Source: Brachypterus glaber
Taxonomy: Eukaryota; Arthropoda; Insecta; Coleoptera; Kateretidae
Assembly: GCA_958510825.1 (NCBI GenBank)
Contig: OY294048.1
Span: 12,789,589-12,853,588 of the forward strand
Direction: 5' to 3'
Length of the DNA stretch: 64,000 bases
In this document: in pieces, positions 21,701-32,914 of the stretch
Layout of the letters: every line of letters begins with the position of its first letter
Position numbering within the stretch: position 1 is the first letter of the stretch
Made by a program: the position numbers and the translations under genes
The notes under the pieces: model-generated
What the model was told of the DNA's origin: nothing
Seen by the model: the letters and a program-made list of their open reading frames with translations, nothing else
The model's database searches: none

Positions 21701-24700
21701 CAAACGCCTGTCCACCCTGTCCAGTTTGTGACCCAACAATGGAATAATCATATATATTAGCATTTATACCATACAGGGACGGTGCAGAGTTGCAATCGAA
21801 CTGGTTCCACCAAACACACACTAAATATTCTTGATGGAATATTGTACCATTTGGACATAGAAAATCGTAGGTTTTATTGTTTGCACAAATATGGAAAACT
21901 TGACATCTTGCCTCTACATCGGCGTAATATCCAGGATACTGTTGCTGATCACAACTGAAGGATGTTTGTGGAATTTCTGAGTAAATTGGATAGTCTTTGT
22001 CTGGTTCGCCGGGAATTGCTGAGTAATCGCCTTCCTCATACTGTCCGTCCTGTTCTCCAGAGGGCGCTTGACCTTCTTGACCAGGGAACTGACCTTGTCC
22101 TCCTTGACCCGGGTACTGACCACCTGGTTGTGCTCCTTGGCCTGGATATCCTTGTTGACCTCCTTGCCCTGGATAACCACCACCTGGTTGGGAGGTTTGG
22201 TAACCAGGTTGACCGGGGTATGAGCTTGGTCCCTGTGAAACTTGAGGCCCTGGTCCACCACTAGGATAACCTTGACCTGGGGCTCCAGTAGATGGATACC
22301 CTTGTTGACCGGGTCTTCCAGTACTTGGGTAACCCTGTTCTGGTGCTCCAGTAGTTGGGTAACCGCCTGGTTGACCTGGGGCTCCAGGGTAACCTTGTGG
22401 ACCGGGTCTTCCAGTACTTGGGTAACCTTGTGCCTGTCCTCCAGTAGATGGGTAACCGCCTGGTTGACCTGGTGCTCCAGTAGTTGGATAACCTTGTTGA
22501 CCTGGTGCTCCACTAGTGGGGTAACCTTGTTGACCGGGTCTTCCAGTACTTGGGTAGCCCTGCTGACTTGGAGGTCCATAAGTTTGTCCAGGTCGACCTG
22601 TAAATGAATTACAATAGTAATAAATAATTAAAATAATCTTATAAGATCCGAAGCTTAGGATTAAAATTTTGCTGAAAAAATACAGAATTCTAATTGGGAA
22701 TTCGATCGATTTTTACTTTCTCATAAAATATAGTATTGTGATAGAAAAAAAATATTTTTTTTTTTTGCTTAAATCATCTTATTTTTCCTGAAACGTAGAG
22801 AAAGATTAAAATAAGCAACAAAAAAATGTCTGTCGATCTGTCTGTCTATCGGTCGGTCTGTCTGTCTGTCTGGATCCACGATAACTTAAAAAGGTTTTTA
22901 GCTAGCGACTTGAAATTTGGTATGAAGATGTATTTTTGTATTATCTTGACCAGCTTCGTAGTTCAGCAAAATCGGTTGGGGGAAGGGGGGTAAAACGGGG
23001 GTTAAATTTTTGTTTTGGTCGATTTTTTTATTATTTACAATAGAAGAAAAGTTTAGACACCACATAAAACTTTAATTAAAACTACAAAAAAAATGTTATT
23101 ATCATTTTTTTTTAGACCCCACCTCCAAAATGAAAAAAATTGTTTTTAGACATAACTTTCTTATTATTCACAATAGAAGAAAAATTTAAGAACCACATAA
23201 AACGTAAAATAAAATAACATAAAAGGGAGCGTTCGAGTATTACGTAACGCAAATTTTGATCATTTTGGACCTCCCTGTAATGCTATTTTCCTATACGATT
23301 AACATGGGCGTAATACTCCAAAATGACCCCCACCCCCCCTACGAGCGTTACGTAATACTTGAACGTTCTCAAACATGTAATTATCATTTTTTCCCAGCCC
23401 TCCCCTCTTCCCCAAAATTAAAAAAAAATGTTTTTGAACATTACTTCTTTATTATTCACAAAAGAAGAAAAATTTAAAAACCACCTAAAAGGTAAAATAA
23501 AATTACATAAAATTTTATCATTTTTTCCACCCCCCATCTTCCCAAAAAGTAATAAATTGTTTCCGAACATATATATATTTCCAATGAAAGAAAAATTTTA
23601 AAAGATAAAATAAAATAACATAAAAATGTCCTATCCATTTTCCATAACCCCCCGGCATAATTGTAATAATGTTTTTCTCGACAATTTTTTTTTACCCAAT
23701 TTCGAAGATCAAAAATATTGAGATCCATAATTTAACGTACGTATAATTTTTTTTTATGAGAAAGTGTTCTCACTCATTCGAGACGGCTGGTTTCTTTAGT
23801 GTGCCTAGTCGGATTTTTCATATTTATATTTTACTTCGTATATAAAATTTTAATACCTCCTGCTCCTCCTCCTTGATATCCACCCTGTTGTCCTTGTTGT
23901 CCTGGATACGACTCTTGGCCTCCTGGAGGGCCTTGTGGCCCTGGAGGAATATATCTGTTGGAGGTTCCTGGTTGATATCCAGGTGTTCCCTGAGGAGAAG
24001 GTCTTGATGGACGTGGTGTATAACCACCTTGTGGAGCTGGGGTGTAACCTCCAGGGCTTGATGGTGAATATGCACCCTGAGGTGCTAAAGTAAATAAACT
24101 AATATCAAGATCAATGGAAAAAAATTAGAGGACCTTCCTTTTCCGAAAGAAACGGAAAATAGTTTTAAATTGAAAAACTGAGCTGATATCTTAAAATTTA
24201 ACATGATGTCTTTAAAAAAATGTAACCACAAGATTTGAGGAGTAGGTATTGCGGCGGATGAGCCAACCCCCTCCACTTTTCATTTAGACCATGTCCCCTA
24301 CTTTAATAGCCCCCATAACAGAGCTGTTAATGTAATTAACAGAGCTGTTTTAACAGAGCTGTTTTAACAGGGCTGTTTTAACAGGCTTGGCTAAATAAAA
24401 AGTGGAGGGTGTTGGCTCATCCTTCGCAATACCTACTTCGAGGGATGCATTACTATGTCAGTTTACAAATTTTCGAAAGTCTCAAAAATCTTCCGAAAAT
24501 CTGGACAAAAATATCAAAAAACTGGGTAGTTTTCGGAAATATTTCTGAAAAGTCTTGCTTTAACTTAAAATTTGAACTAAATTTCAGAATTTAAGTGAAA
24601 TTCTTACTTTAATTCGAAATTTAAGCTCGAAGTAAACTGGCCCGAAATGCGCCAAGAATTTGTTAGAATTCCGAACTACTCAAGCTTAAGTAAAATTTTA

Positions 24701-26882
24701 ATTTTAATTGGAATTTAGTCTAGTTAATTAGTTTGATGTTGTTCTGGGACCTTATACAAAGGTATTTTACGCCGTATTAGACAGATATATTTCAAATGAT
24801 TTTGAAGTGATTCAAATCCATGCATGTCATATCCTTATTCCTTCGTTCCATGTTTTATACCAGTTTTCCTACACTTTAAAATATTATAGTGGCCCTTTCA
24901 GGCTTCAGTAATATCTACGATCAAAAGATTCTTATAACATAGTGCCTAATAATACCTAATTAATTACCTAATTAATTACCTAATTATACATTAATGTATA
25001 AATACGGAAAATAAAATTTTCAGAGATTTCGCAAATTCCGATTAAAAGTCAGGATTCAGGAAAAATTCCAACTTTAAGTAGAAATTTAAGTAAAATTCTG
25101 ACTTTAGGTAAGAACTTAAGCAAATTTGTTACTTAATACCGTTAAGATAAATTTTAACCAAGTCGAAATTTAAGTAAAATTAGGATTTTAAATTCTGATC
25201 AATCCACGCTTTCTTAGGTTATTACGCTGTTTTTGTTGTTTTCTCTTTTGTGTTTTGATTGCTGGTTGACAGAAGAACTTCTAAAAAGCCTCCCTTTTGT
25301 TAACAACTAACTTACTAATCTAATTTAAAAAAATCCAACCTTGTGACGAAGGAGCATAACCGCTTGGGCGTGGAGTATATCCTCCACCGGGTAGCGCTGG
25401 AGTATATCCTCCAGGTGGTGCAGGTGTATATCCACCGGGGGAAGATGGAGAATAACCTCCTCCTTGGGGTCTACCAGAAGGATAACCACCTCCCGGAGCG
25501 GGAGTGTAGCCTCCACCAGGTGATGTAGATCCGCCATATGTGGTTTGTGGAACTGGAGCTATCGTGGTTGGATATCCACCTTTTATAAATAAATTGCTTT
25601 TTACTTGAGAACGCTTTGAGATAGACTTCAAAGTTTAGTTTTATTTGTAACAGTTTTTACCTTGTGACGTTCCTTGGAAGGGCCTTGTCGAGCTTGGTGC
25701 GGCTGTTGAAAATGGTCTAGGAGATGATCCTCCGCCGAAGAATGGTCTCTCAGGTGAAGGATAATTGTACCCTTGTTGTGCCTAGATTCAAATTCATATG
25801 TCATAGGCAAAGTTTATAAATAATATGAGGACAATATTTTTTTAATCAAAGTTATAAACATATTAATTAAATATCACTCTAAACAATGATTAAAAAATTT
25901 ATTGATGAAATAATAATATCCTATAAAAAATCGAATTCAAACAAATAGATTCGGATAGAATTTTAATACGCAAACGATAGAAAATGTATCTGTTTTAATC
26001 TGTAGCTTATTAAAATTAATCCGTACTAATCAGACTCAATCCGTTTATTCGTTTGAATCTGCATTTGCATATTCATTATGAATACTATAAATTGAGAGTT
26101 TTAATCTGTATATGCAGATAGAATTTTAATCGGCATCAATCAGTAGGTACGGATTGAGAATTTTAATTCGTATCTATTTGCATTTACAGATTGAATATTA
26201 ATCTGTATCAATCCACATTTACGGATTGAGCCTTTCAATCTGTAAATGCAGATAGAGTTTTAATCAGTATCAATCCGTATACATGAACTGAGACATTCAA
26301 TCCGTATCTATCTGCATATACAGATTACATTTTATTTGTATCAATCCGTATATATAGATTGATCATTTTAATCCGTATCTATCTGCATATGCAGATATAG
26401 TTTTAATCCGTATCAATCCGTATAATAATGATTAAGACATTGAATCAGCTCTATCTGCAAATACAGATGTTTAAAGAAAAAAAATCAATAAAAGATATAT
26501 AGAGAAAAGTCTCCTAATTTCGGATGGTTTCCTAATCATCCGGTGAAAAACTAACAGGAGTGTTCTGTTAACATCCACTACAACCCTTTAAAATATCAGC
26601 TCGTGTACATTTAATGCAGTTTACATTTATTATTTGACTGAATTATTTATATAAAAATATATCAAAAAGTAATACAGAGTATTACATATTGAATACATTG
26701 TAAATTGTATCCGAAATTATGCGACTTTCCTCTATAAAGTAAATTATTAAAAGGAAATTTTATACACATTATATGATTTTTAATGGATAGGATGCTTTGA
26801 TAATTTTTACTTACCAGTGCATTTTCGTGTATACAAAGAAAAGCTAAAACAAATAAAATTAATGGAGTTTGACAATTCTCGT
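18437..26882 (-). CDS. Secreted cuticular protein with one chitin-binding domain (CPAP1 type)
   Basis: Exons 26815-26882, 25661-25781, 25340-25579, 23857-24084, 21662-22597, 20903-21223 and 18437-18702 join in one frame to about 725 residues. A hydrophobic leader, [18 protein letters not shown], is followed by a long Gly/Pro/Tyr/Gln repeat region with motifs such as GGYPSGRP and [11 protein letters not shown]. Near residues 430-490 is a six-cysteine domain spaced CX15CX5CX9CX12CX7C, with [16 protein letters not shown] and CPNGTIF. This is the signature of the peritrophin-type chitin-binding domain of CPAP1 proteins. More repeats follow to the C-terminus. It is expected to act outside the cell in chitinous cuticle or lining. 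The start codon is not resolved; the leader exon has a plausible acceptor at 26883-26884, so a short first exon probably lies upstream. Confidence 0.88.
18785..19562. mobile_element. Inverted-repeat element in the last CPAP1 intron
   Basis: The left arm (aaaatagttatttccgctcc and tagtagagataa) reads back, diverged, at 19480-19562. Inner arms share gtgtctagatgtc and its complement, and a closer palindrome centres on aagtactataccgagca. It is about 780 bp with no coding frame. Confidence 0.75.
20903..21223 (-). CDS. CPAP1 gene, repeat exon
   Basis: 321 nt, phase 1 at both ends. It begins with three copies of an eight-residue GTTPGYQ-type repeat, then GGGYP repeats. Confidence 0.85.
21662..22597 (-). 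CDS. CPAP1 gene, large exon with chitin-binding domain
   Basis: 936 nt, phase 1 at both ends. The first two thirds encode about ten [11 protein letters not shown] / [11 protein letters not shown] repeats. An acidic linker follows, then the six cysteines between 21953 and 21792, then a Gly-rich tail. Long open frames on the opposite strand are shadows of the repeats. Confidence 0.9.
22806..22875. repeat. CTGT/GTCTGTCTGTCGG simple repeat, marker of a dispersed family
   Basis: A tetranucleotide-like run (ctgtctgtc with variants) followed by cacgataacttaaaaaggtt. The same combination occurs near 12660-12800, 36370-36500 and, inverted, at 27520-27650, each with a phrase like gggattgtttttggt. It marks an unclassified interspersed repeat. 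Confidence 0.5.
23225..23370. mobile_element. Palindromic MITE with ACGTAA core, most complete copy
   Basis: The left end, gggagcgttcgagtattacg and taacgc, matches the inverted right end, gcgttacgtaatacttgaac and gttctc. It is 146 bp, in an intron of the CPAP1 gene. Relatives are at 1915, 17768 and 55740. Confidence 0.75.
23857..24084 (-). CDS. CPAP1 gene, repeat exon
   Basis: 228 nt, phase 1 at both ends. It encodes [17 protein letters not shown] and a Gln/Gly-rich end. Confidence 0.8.
24242..24436. mobile_element. Hairpin element with internal 16-bp tandem repeat
   Basis: Arms of about 46 bp (gtaggtattgcggcggatga, then gccaaccccctccactttt) flank four copies of acagagctgttttaac. It lies in a CPAP1 intron. 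Confidence 0.8.
25340..25579 (-). CDS. CPAP1 gene, repeat exon (GGY/TPAP)
   Basis: 240 nt, phase 1 at both ends. It encodes [21 protein letters not shown] repeats. The donor is GTTGGA, which is weak; the preceding intron is only 81 bp. Confidence 0.8.
25661..25781 (-). CDS. CPAP1 gene, exon after the leader
   Basis: The junction is phase 0 on its 5' side and phase 1 on its 3' side. It encodes [18 protein letters not shown] and a Ser/Thr/Pro stretch. Signal cleavage is likely near its start. Confidence 0.8.
25915..26465. repeat. Tandem repeat, about 70-bp units, CPAP1 intron 1
   Basis: About eight diverged units alternate tttaatccgtatctatctgc, atatgcagat and atccgtatcaatccgtat. Each unit contains a small palindrome around atctgcatatgcagat. 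Confidence 0.8.
26502..26732. mobile_element. 231-bp TA-flanked MITE, CPAP1 intron 1
   Basis: The ends, gagaaaagtctcctaatttc and the complement of gaggaaagtcgcataatttc, are bounded by TA. These ends match those of the 0.9-kb elements at 32012 and 34248. The inside is mostly unrelated to them and includes a fragment similar to 41130-41260, so it is an internal-deletion or nested derivative. Confidence 0.8.
26815..26882 (-). CDS. CPAP1 gene, signal-peptide exon (5' limit uncertain)
   Basis: It encodes the hydrophobic leader and ends GCACTG before GTAAGT. The upstream limit rests on an AG at 26883-26884. An in-frame Met exists at 26991, but using it would place about 40 mostly polar and charged residues before the leader, which is unlikely for a signal peptide. 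Confidence 0.6.
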
Positions 26883-27192
26883 CTAGATTTTTGTTAATAC
26901 AACAACAAAAAAAAATCTTGCATCGAACCCATTTTTTTGAGTTAATTTTGGGTCGTACATTTTGAATAAGTAATTCAATTTTTCCGGTCATGTCAGGATT
27001 TTTTTCTATACACTGGAGTGCCCAGGTAAATTAAAAAATGGACTTTTTTAGGGTTCCATCCCCTATATATTTTTTAGACTTTTACAGTTAAAATAAGTTA
27101 TTTTGTTCATTTAAATTGTTGTTATCTCATCAAAATTAAAAAGATTTATAATTCAGAATTATTGTAACTACCAACAAAATAATACTTTCCCC

Positions 27193-27332
27193 TATACTGC
27201 CCTACTACGCTAGAAAGCAGTAACTCCATTTGTCGTATAGCAGCGTTTTCAAAATATTACAACAGAGTTGACGTCAAAATGTCGCTAGGTGACAAATGGA
27301 GTAACTGCTTTCTAGCGTAGTAGGGCAGTATA
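27193..27332. mobile_element. 140-bp hairpin element, copy 1
   Basis: The stems, tatactgccctactacgcta with its continuation gaaagcagtaactccatttg, pair perfectly across a core containing tagcagcgttttcaaaatat. A second copy with the same stems lies at 57867-58000, and a third with the same core but different stems lies at 51940-52068. Confidence 0.85.
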
Positions 27333-28904
27333 GGCCTAGGTTCATTAAAATCAAAAACAAAAAATAAAAATAAAACAAAAATTAGAAAAATTATTTTTTT
27401 TTTCGTTTTTCAAAAAAAGTTTGTTTTTTAGTAAAACGAAAAATAAATTAAAAAAAAATTGAAAAAAATTGTTTTTATGCCATTTTACCCCCTTACCCCA
27501 ATCCAATTTTTACCAAAAACAATCCCAACCTAGAATTTTGGATAATCAACTAATGGTCCAAATTTGAAGTCTTTAGGCAGAAGCGTTCTTGAGTTAGTGG
27601 TCAAAAATTTCCCGGACACACAGACCTACCGACCGACCGACCGACAGACAGATTTTTTTTTTAAGGAAATCATATATTTTGGATATAAAACGCCCAGAAA
27701 CTAAAAAAAAAGCAATACAAATTTTTCGAATTTTTTTTACCAATGCAAGACTTTTCTTGGAAAAGTAAGAAAGTGAAAAAATACATATCCAGGTAGGTAC
27801 ATAAAAATGTAATGGTAAATATTAAAAAAAATCATGATAGCTTTGCTTTTTCACAAATTTATGATATTTTTTCGCCCGATTATGATATATGGCACTTTCT
27901 TTCTCTGTAAATCGTGTGAAATTTGTCCTTTTCCCACCTATGAAGAAAAACTAATACTATATTTACAGGAGACTTAAATAGTAGGTTAGAACAGAAACCT
28001 GATTAATTGCAGGTTCACCAGAATTGATTTCTTGCCTTGTCTCCATTTCGAGAAAAAGTCCAAACCAAACCAAACTCGAAATTCTAATTTGGCCTACGCC
28101 ACGCCTCAGAGTGGCGGATTTGCCTAGATTGATGGCCAAAATAGGGGGAACAAAATTAACGCAATCGAAAAAAAACGAATAGTAGATCGTTTATATAACA
28201 CTTCAGTGCATGTAAAAATCATGTTCTTAGTCTCCCTACAGGAATAATTAATTTTTGCTAGTACCTTAAACTTTGACTTTTTTAAGTAAAACTTGATTTC
28301 ATCGGCTACCAAAAAATACCTTACTTTTAAGCTGACAATTTAACCTCTTCCTGAAAATAATTACTAAATGTTATACTTCATGTTCATTCTAAGCTATGTT
28401 TTAGTGAAAAAAAGATTAATATATGTGTAATAGTTTTTAATCTAGGGCAATTTAAATTAAGATATACAAATGCGTTTTTTTTAAGTTTTTTATTTACGAA
28501 CAGAGATTTGGTTGCTGATTAACCCTGATTAAGCTAAGATACAGGCGCTGTTAGAAAGCCTGAACTTTTAGCTAGCTTGTGGCACAAAAGCCTTCACCCC
28601 GTTTTGCCATTTTGAAAAAAAAAATAAAAAACTGTAATGATGCATTTTTTTAAACAATATTTTTTAACAAAAATTATTAAAAAGTGACGAAATCCCAACC
28701 ATAGCTTCAAAATAGCTCATAAATGAACACCTTCGCTGTCGACGCACAGTGGTATAGAATGTAGCTGTCGCGTTGAAAATTAATTTCCCGCTTTATTAGT
28801 AGAGATAGAAAACTGAATTTAATTTTATTTTGTAGAGGAATGTTTATGCTTTAAAGCGATGTTTTGAAAAGTTATTTTTCTTAACACGTTCGCTGCCAGT
28901 TTTA

Positions 28905-29395
28905 GCGACATCAAAAATCCCTTATTCATAATTTTAAACATTTTTTTTTACTTTTGACATTGATGTCCGCCATATTGTATCCGTTATTTTCTTAACATCA
29001 AAAAATAATATAATTATCCTAATTAACGACCACAAAAATAACATATTCATAATTTTAACAACAATTTTTCATATTTTTTACATTTATGACAGCCATATTG
29101 GATCGGCCATTAAAAAAAATAATATTAATTTCGTAATAAGCGACCTTAAAGATCCCTTATTCATAATTTTACACTTTTTTTTACTTTTGACATTGATATC
29201 CGCCATATTGGATCCGCCATTTTTTTAAAAACAAAAATAATAGCAGTTTTGTAATCAGAGACCTCAAAAATCTTATATTCATAATTTTAAACATTTTTTT
29301 TTTAACTTTTGACAACTATCTCCGATATATTGGATCCGTCATTTTCCTAAAAAATAAATAAATATAATTTTCGTAATCAGCGACCTCAAAAATCC
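28905..29395. repeat. Tandem repeat, about 122-bp units
   Basis: Four units each contain ttattcataattttaaaca, acttttgacattgatatccg, ccatattggatccgccattt and gtaatcagcgacctcaaaa. The last phrase reads in inverse as the repeat found in P450 introns 1 and 4. Confidence 0.85.
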
Positions 29396-30037
29396 CCATA
29401 TAGAGCTAAATTGAATTTTGTCCAGCTTTTTCGAATATTCCGCCACTGTGCGCCTCGGCCAAATAACACCTCTCGAGTTGAAAATGTTTCATTTTCTTAT
29501 TAGGTCAGAATAGTATATTCTATAACTAGTATGGAATAGACAATATTTCGCTCGAGCGGAAAGTTTGTCATACGAGCCGGCAGGCGAGTATGACGGTCTC
29601 CTGAGCGCGGAATGACTATTCCATACGTGTTGTAGACTATACTTTTTCTTCGACTGCAAATTTGAAACACTGTATGGCTTTAAACTGCGGACAAGGTTAA
29701 AAACAATGTTTTTTTTGTGACTTGACATTGTAAATTCAACAAAAAACATATTTTTAAATAAAGCAATTATTGTTATTTAATAATTTTATCAAATCAGTAG
29801 TTAAAAAAGATTTTTATTTAATTTTAGCACATATTTACAAATTATAATGCAAAAATTGAAGGTTATGTCAGATTGTTGTGACATATATCAGGTTTAATTA
29901 TTTAACAAGAGATGGCACTACATGTGCTCATTCTAACACTTGTTACGGAATATTCATACTGTATCTAGAGCTAGAATGGATTCATTCTGTGTTTGAAAAG
30001 TGTGTATATTTGTTTGCATTCTAAAGCAGTCGTAGAA

Positions 30038-30292
30038 AATAGTTATTTATGGTACTAGTGGGTAAAGTAAGATGCCATACAAGGTTTTATCCAATAAATA
30101 GCTTAGGAATTCATATTTTTATTAAAAACTTTAATGACATTTACAAACAAATCATTTGACAAGTGACAGTTGAGTGGGTAAAATAAATAATTATCCACTC
30201 AATAAAGTATAAGCCACGCGGGGGTTATTATTGAGTTTATCTATTTAAAATAAAGCTGGTAATTGTCTTATTATCTGTATGTATTGGATAAA
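30038..30292 (+). mobile_element. Unclassified interspersed element, copy A
   Basis: It shares with 39648-39942 and 60120-60446 a start atagttatttatggtactag and about 220 bp ending ttatctgtatgtattggata. This copy lacks about 40 bp present in the others after gtaaagtaagat. Confidence 0.75.
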
Positions 30293-30504
30293 TATACTAT
30301 TTTACTATGCGTGCATAAAAATAACTCCATTGATATCCGTGCAGAGAACTGAATTTTTATTTACATGAATGTAATAAATTATATTATTTTACAATTGATT
30401 TCGTAATTACTATGTGTAATCTACAAGACAAATCATTGAAATTACAATTGTGTGTGTGAACTGGTACATAGCATTTTGAATTAATTAGGTGTTATAATTG
30501 CATA

Positions 30505-30868
30505 CACGGTGTATTTGAAATAGCGTCAGTAATTTTAAATGGATTCTACATCAGAAAATATGAAAAAATGTGTCGTAAGTGAGCTAAGCTCCTTTGAAAG
30601 TGACTAAAAAGATATAGCAATATATATAATCTTAATAGGGCCCATCTTCAAATGTTATTTTCATGTAGTTATTTTAACTAGGGGCGTGCGAAAGGAGAGG
30701 GCACTATCAGTTTTTTGCTCCAAACTTGTTTCTGTTTAACTTTTTTGTAGTTTTATTATTGGAACATGATTCCTCAGGGGAAAACACATAAAAAAGGTAC
30801 TTTTCATGTAATACTGTATGATTAACGAGAAAAAATCATTTGAAGGTAAAATTTTACTCGAGTCCCGC
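30505..30868 (+). mobile_element. Half copy of the 37600-38388 family
   Basis: The end cacggtgtatttgaaatag and the phrase gtaagtgagctaagctcctt match the left part of the element at 37600-38388. The right half is missing. Confidence 0.65.
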
Positions 30869-31037
30869 ACAAAATATCAAAAATCTAAACAGCTAATCTA
30901 TTTGATTTGATTATTATCAAGGGGAAACTCCATTATGATATTAGTTAGATTCTAAACCTCATCCCAGCCATCCCACTTAAAAATCTTAAATGGAAAGCCC
31001 CTATTTATAATACACTATTAAAAATATGGCAGAATAA

Positions 31038-31150
31038 CATCCCTACTCTTAATTTCCCTACTCCCTAACATACCTACTCCATAACATTCCTACTCTACAG
31101 CAACCCTACTCCCTAACATCCCCACTCCCCAATAACCCTACTCCGCACTA
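31038..31150. repeat. Minisatellite, about 16-bp units
   Basis: Six or seven units vary around ccctactccctaacat. Confidence 0.75.
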
Positions 31151-31170
31151 TAAGCTCATAATTATTTACT

Positions 31171-31330
31171 TCCCAGGAAAACAGATGACGTCCACGACGT
31201 ACCATCGACGTAACATATTAGACATAGACAAGACGTCAGTTTTTGGTCATATTGGTCCCCGACGTACTATCGACGTCAGTGTTAGTCATATTTGTGACGT
31301 CATACATACCGTCTTGTAAATTTCAGGACG
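31171..31330. mobile_element. GACGTC-rich element end
   Basis: It starts tcccaggaaaacagatgacg and continues with six or more acgtc / gacgt repeats. The end matches the right end of the element at 56403-57584 in inverted form. No opposite end was found nearby. Confidence 0.6.
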
Positions 31331-32011
31331 TCGTATCTCAATTTTTTTTTTGATTTTGGACTTAAACGATTTATATTATCAATTTACATCTAAAAAATAA
31401 GTTTTAACTGCTATTTTTCTTAAATAACAAAAATATAATTAAAATAGTAACATCGTATCTTAGATGATTATATAAATTAATAAATTTTTAAACCTCGTAT
31501 CTCTTAATTCTAATGAACTGACTATTTTGGAACGCACTTTTTGCATTTGGCGATGCTTTTTTGAGATCTTATGTTATAAAACTTTTTAATTTATTTAATT
31601 TAATTAATTGTTTCAATAATTAATAATATTATTATAATAATTAATTATATTTTGTTAATATATAAATATAATAATGTTTCAAAGCTCGTATCTTAATTTT
31701 TTTTTATTAATTTTGGGCATCAAAATGTCGTATCTATAAACATAAGGTTTTTATTTGTATTTATTTATTTTATACACAATAAAATGATTTAAGGTAAGTT
31801 AATCATTAAAAATGTATTAAGTTTATATTAAAAAAGTACATTTTCAACCTATGATGCGAGTTATTTCTCATTCCTGTAAAGTTGTCTTTTTTGGTATACG
31901 ATGTTTCACAATTTACATGGCGATAGTTATAGTGTAATATTTTTTACTTACCTAATACTAAAAACAACCAACCCATACTGGATTCTGAAATAAAATTTAA
32001 GTTTTATTATA

Positions 32012-32914
32012 GAGGAAATGCGCCTAATTTCGGATGGTTTCCAAATTTCGGATAGTAGTGTATTTAAGATACTGTCTGCAAAGGTAAACAGAAACCTACT
32101 TTTATGTGAAGCCAAAAGTCAAACTAAATCCGTCCTGTAATATGATAACGGTAGAGCTTCTCCCCTTTAAATGGCAGCACAAATCGTTTATATTGCAAAT
32201 GGCAGTTTTGTGCTCAATTGCATTATTATGCTTGTTTATTTTATAAATAATCGTTATAAAAGTTCGTGATTCTGTCTTGAGTAAGTTATGATGTTAGTTA
32301 AGTTGATCCACTATTCATAATTAAGCAATTTGAAAACGTAAACATTCTACAAATTTCTAATCTAAAAAGCAGAAAGTTGCCTAATTTCGGATAGACCATT
32401 TTTGTGCATTTGATTCCCAATTTCGGATATCCGCAAGGTAATTATTATTCAGGATAACCAACCATTAATTATTATTTTTATAATGATACAACAAACTAAG
32501 ATATACAATTTTGAAAAAACGAAAATTACCTAAGATACTAAGATATTCGAAATTGGGAATCTAAAATTATAGTTCCTATAGTATTTCGTAGAAAATCGCT
32601 TAATGATTAAATTACGTCTTAAATGTGAAGGAATAACAAGAAACATAAGCAATGGGATCCAGATCTACTCTTGAAAAAATTTTTTCGGATATGTCCGAAA
32701 TTAGGAGCCCTTTTTCAAATGCACAAAAATGCGCTGATTTTTTTTAACCGTGTTTTTTGGAAAAAATAAACTGTAATAAAATTGCTTTTATAATAAATCA
32801 TGGTTCGCTATAATAAGTTGTATCTGGTTATATAAAAAAAATATCAAAAAGTAATACCGAGTATTAAATATTGAATACATTGTAAATGGTATCCGAAATT
32901 AGGCGACTTTCCTC
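32012..32914 (+). mobile_element. 0.9-kb TA-flanked non-autonomous transposon, copy 1
   Basis: The terminal repeats (gaggaaatgcgcctaatttc / complement of gaggaaagtcgcctaatttc) are flanked by TA on both sides, as in Tc1/mariner insertions. Several subterminal cctaatttcggat motifs lie inside, as is common for transposase-binding regions. There is no open frame of useful length, so it depends on a transposase encoded elsewhere. It is almost identical to the inverted copy at 34248-35151. Confidence 0.88.

Noticed and set aside
21962..22607. Long plus-strand open frames and an alternative minus-strand frame over the CPAP1 exon
   Set aside because: They are produced by the regular GGN/CCN repeat. 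Only the frame with the chitin-binding domain and matching splice phases is coding.
25915..29395. CRISPR-like arrays
   Set aside because: The repeats are tandem without unique spacers, diverged, and in insect nuclear DNA.
29489..29749. 86-codon open frame on the minus strand
   Set aside because: It overlaps a repeat with inverted tatggaatag ends, has no domain, and is AT-biased like the surroundings.
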